Shown here: piece after piece, positions 56,339 to 56,542 of the stretch
How the letters are laid out: every line of letters begins with the position of its first letter
Numbering within the stretch: the stretch's first letter is position 1
Source of the DNA: Patescibacteria group bacterium
GTDB taxonomy: Bacteria; Patescibacteriota; Patescibacteriia; Patescibacteriales; UBA12465
Assembly (NCBI GenBank): GCA_028692765.1
Contig: JAQUWT010000006.1
Coordinates: 1-56,542 of the forward strand
DNA length: 56,542 nt
Direction: 5' to 3'
Translations under genes and position numbers: made by a program
Notes under the pieces: model-generated
Seen by the model: only the letters and a program-made list of their open reading frames with translations
Told to the model about the DNA's origin: nothing
The model's database searches: none

Positions 56339-56542
56339 TTAATATTCTTTAATAATAAATTCACTTTCGGGAATAAGCAAATACTCTAGTTTATTTTCTG
56401 GATGATCACTTATGAATTTATCCAGATTATCTTTCCATGTCTCGGAATAATGCACAAAAGAATTAATTGGTAAAAGTCCTAATCATTCTTCCCAATAAGT
56501 AGTGTCGCTTCTTGTAAACTGAGACGTCACTATATCGCCATC
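56339..56542 (-). pseudogene. C-terminal end of an unknown gene, interrupted by in-frame TGA
   Basis: The frame is open from the window edge, meets TGA at 56485-56483 (after TTYWEE) and then runs another 47 codons (LGLLPINSFVHYSETW to IIKEY) to TAA at 56341-56339. Both parts have normal coding character, and a Trp at the TGA would give a natural EEWLGLLP. The stop lies one base before the phosphatase start, so the two were co-translated. Since TGA is a stop elsewhere in this window, this is probably a nonsense mutation; protein family unknown. Confidence 0.5.

Noticed and set aside
56338-56364. Nine-residue extension of the PP2C-like protein
   Set aside because: It overlaps the preceding gene; the ATG at 56337 directly follows that gene's stop.
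1-56542. TGA-reassigned genetic code (Gracilibacteria/Absconditabacteria)
   Set aside because: TGA ends alr, the tyrosine recombinase gene and uvrA at the expected lengths; only the fragment at 56483 has an internal TGA.

Overview
The window looks like a chromosomal segment from a Candidate Phyla Radiation (Patescibacteria, probably Parcubacteria) genome. The evidence is: moderately AT-rich DNA with tightly packed genes; shortened versions of universal enzymes (UvrC 389 aa, UvrB and UvrA shorter than in E. coli, MetRS 484 aa, DnaX 528 aa); a DUF4012 protein; a degenerate PP2C-like membrane protein; a conjugation-type ATPase next to dnaX; and few Shine-Dalgarno sites. TGA closes alr, the tyrosine recombinase gene and uvrA, so the standard bacterial code applies and the TGA-reassigned lineages (Gracilibacteria, Absconditabacteria) are unlikely. 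The phylum call is inference; no 16S rRNA gene is present.

Layout. (1) 1-18.1 kb is a long plus-strand housekeeping run: rsmI (cut), metG, cvpA, a threonylcarbamoyl-AMP synthase, a PDZ/S41 protease, pyrG, [rpmA on minus], ferredoxin, a VirD4/TraG-like ATPase, dnaX, serS, a secreted glycoside-hydrolase-like protein with FG-GAP-like repeats, alr and ftsQ. (2) 18.2-24.4 kb holds a XerC/D-type recombinase, an M23 endopeptidase, a beta-lactamase-fold protein, a WecG-NUDIX fusion and CorA. (3) 24.5-34 kb is a surface-polysaccharide region (two GT4 transferases, Wzz, an O-antigen ligase/polymerase). It is interrupted at 25.7-28.95 kb by a three-gene island with Bacteroidota-like features, bounded on both sides by the same two-hairpin leader. 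(4) 34-40.3 kb has a second glycoside-hydrolase-like protein, DUF4012, a winged-helix/dead nucleotidyltransferase and a PP2C-TM-propeller protein. (5) 40.3-48.3 kb, on minus, has rplJ-rplL with an attenuator-like leader and a DNA repair cluster (uvrB, NUDIX, uvrA, ogt, uvrC). A promoter-to-terminator noncoding unit lies on the opposite strand between uvrA and ogt. (6) 48.3-55.2 kb, on minus, has a second CorA, a lytic-transglycosylase-like protein, lactate dehydrogenase, an AlaE-like exporter, a PRPP synthetase broken at a slippery T run, small unknown proteins and peptidase E. (7) 55.2-56.5 kb has a 24-nt tRNA 3'-end fragment among short direct repeats (probable attachment site), then a PP2C-like phosphatase and a gene end interrupted by TGA.

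Promoters are easy to see. TTGACA-like and TATAAT-like hexamers 16-18 nt apart recur before most monocistronic genes, many with an extended -10 (TGN). At two genes the -10 lies exactly six nt before the ATG, which predicts leaderless mRNA. Hairpin terminators close almost every unit, often serving both strands and sometimes lying inside the last codons. The strongest leads for undescribed biology are the twin-hairpin leaders around the 25.7-28.95 kb island, the unassigned RNA unit at 43.1-43.4 kb, the tRNA-fragment boundary at 55.4 kb and the slippery-site prs.
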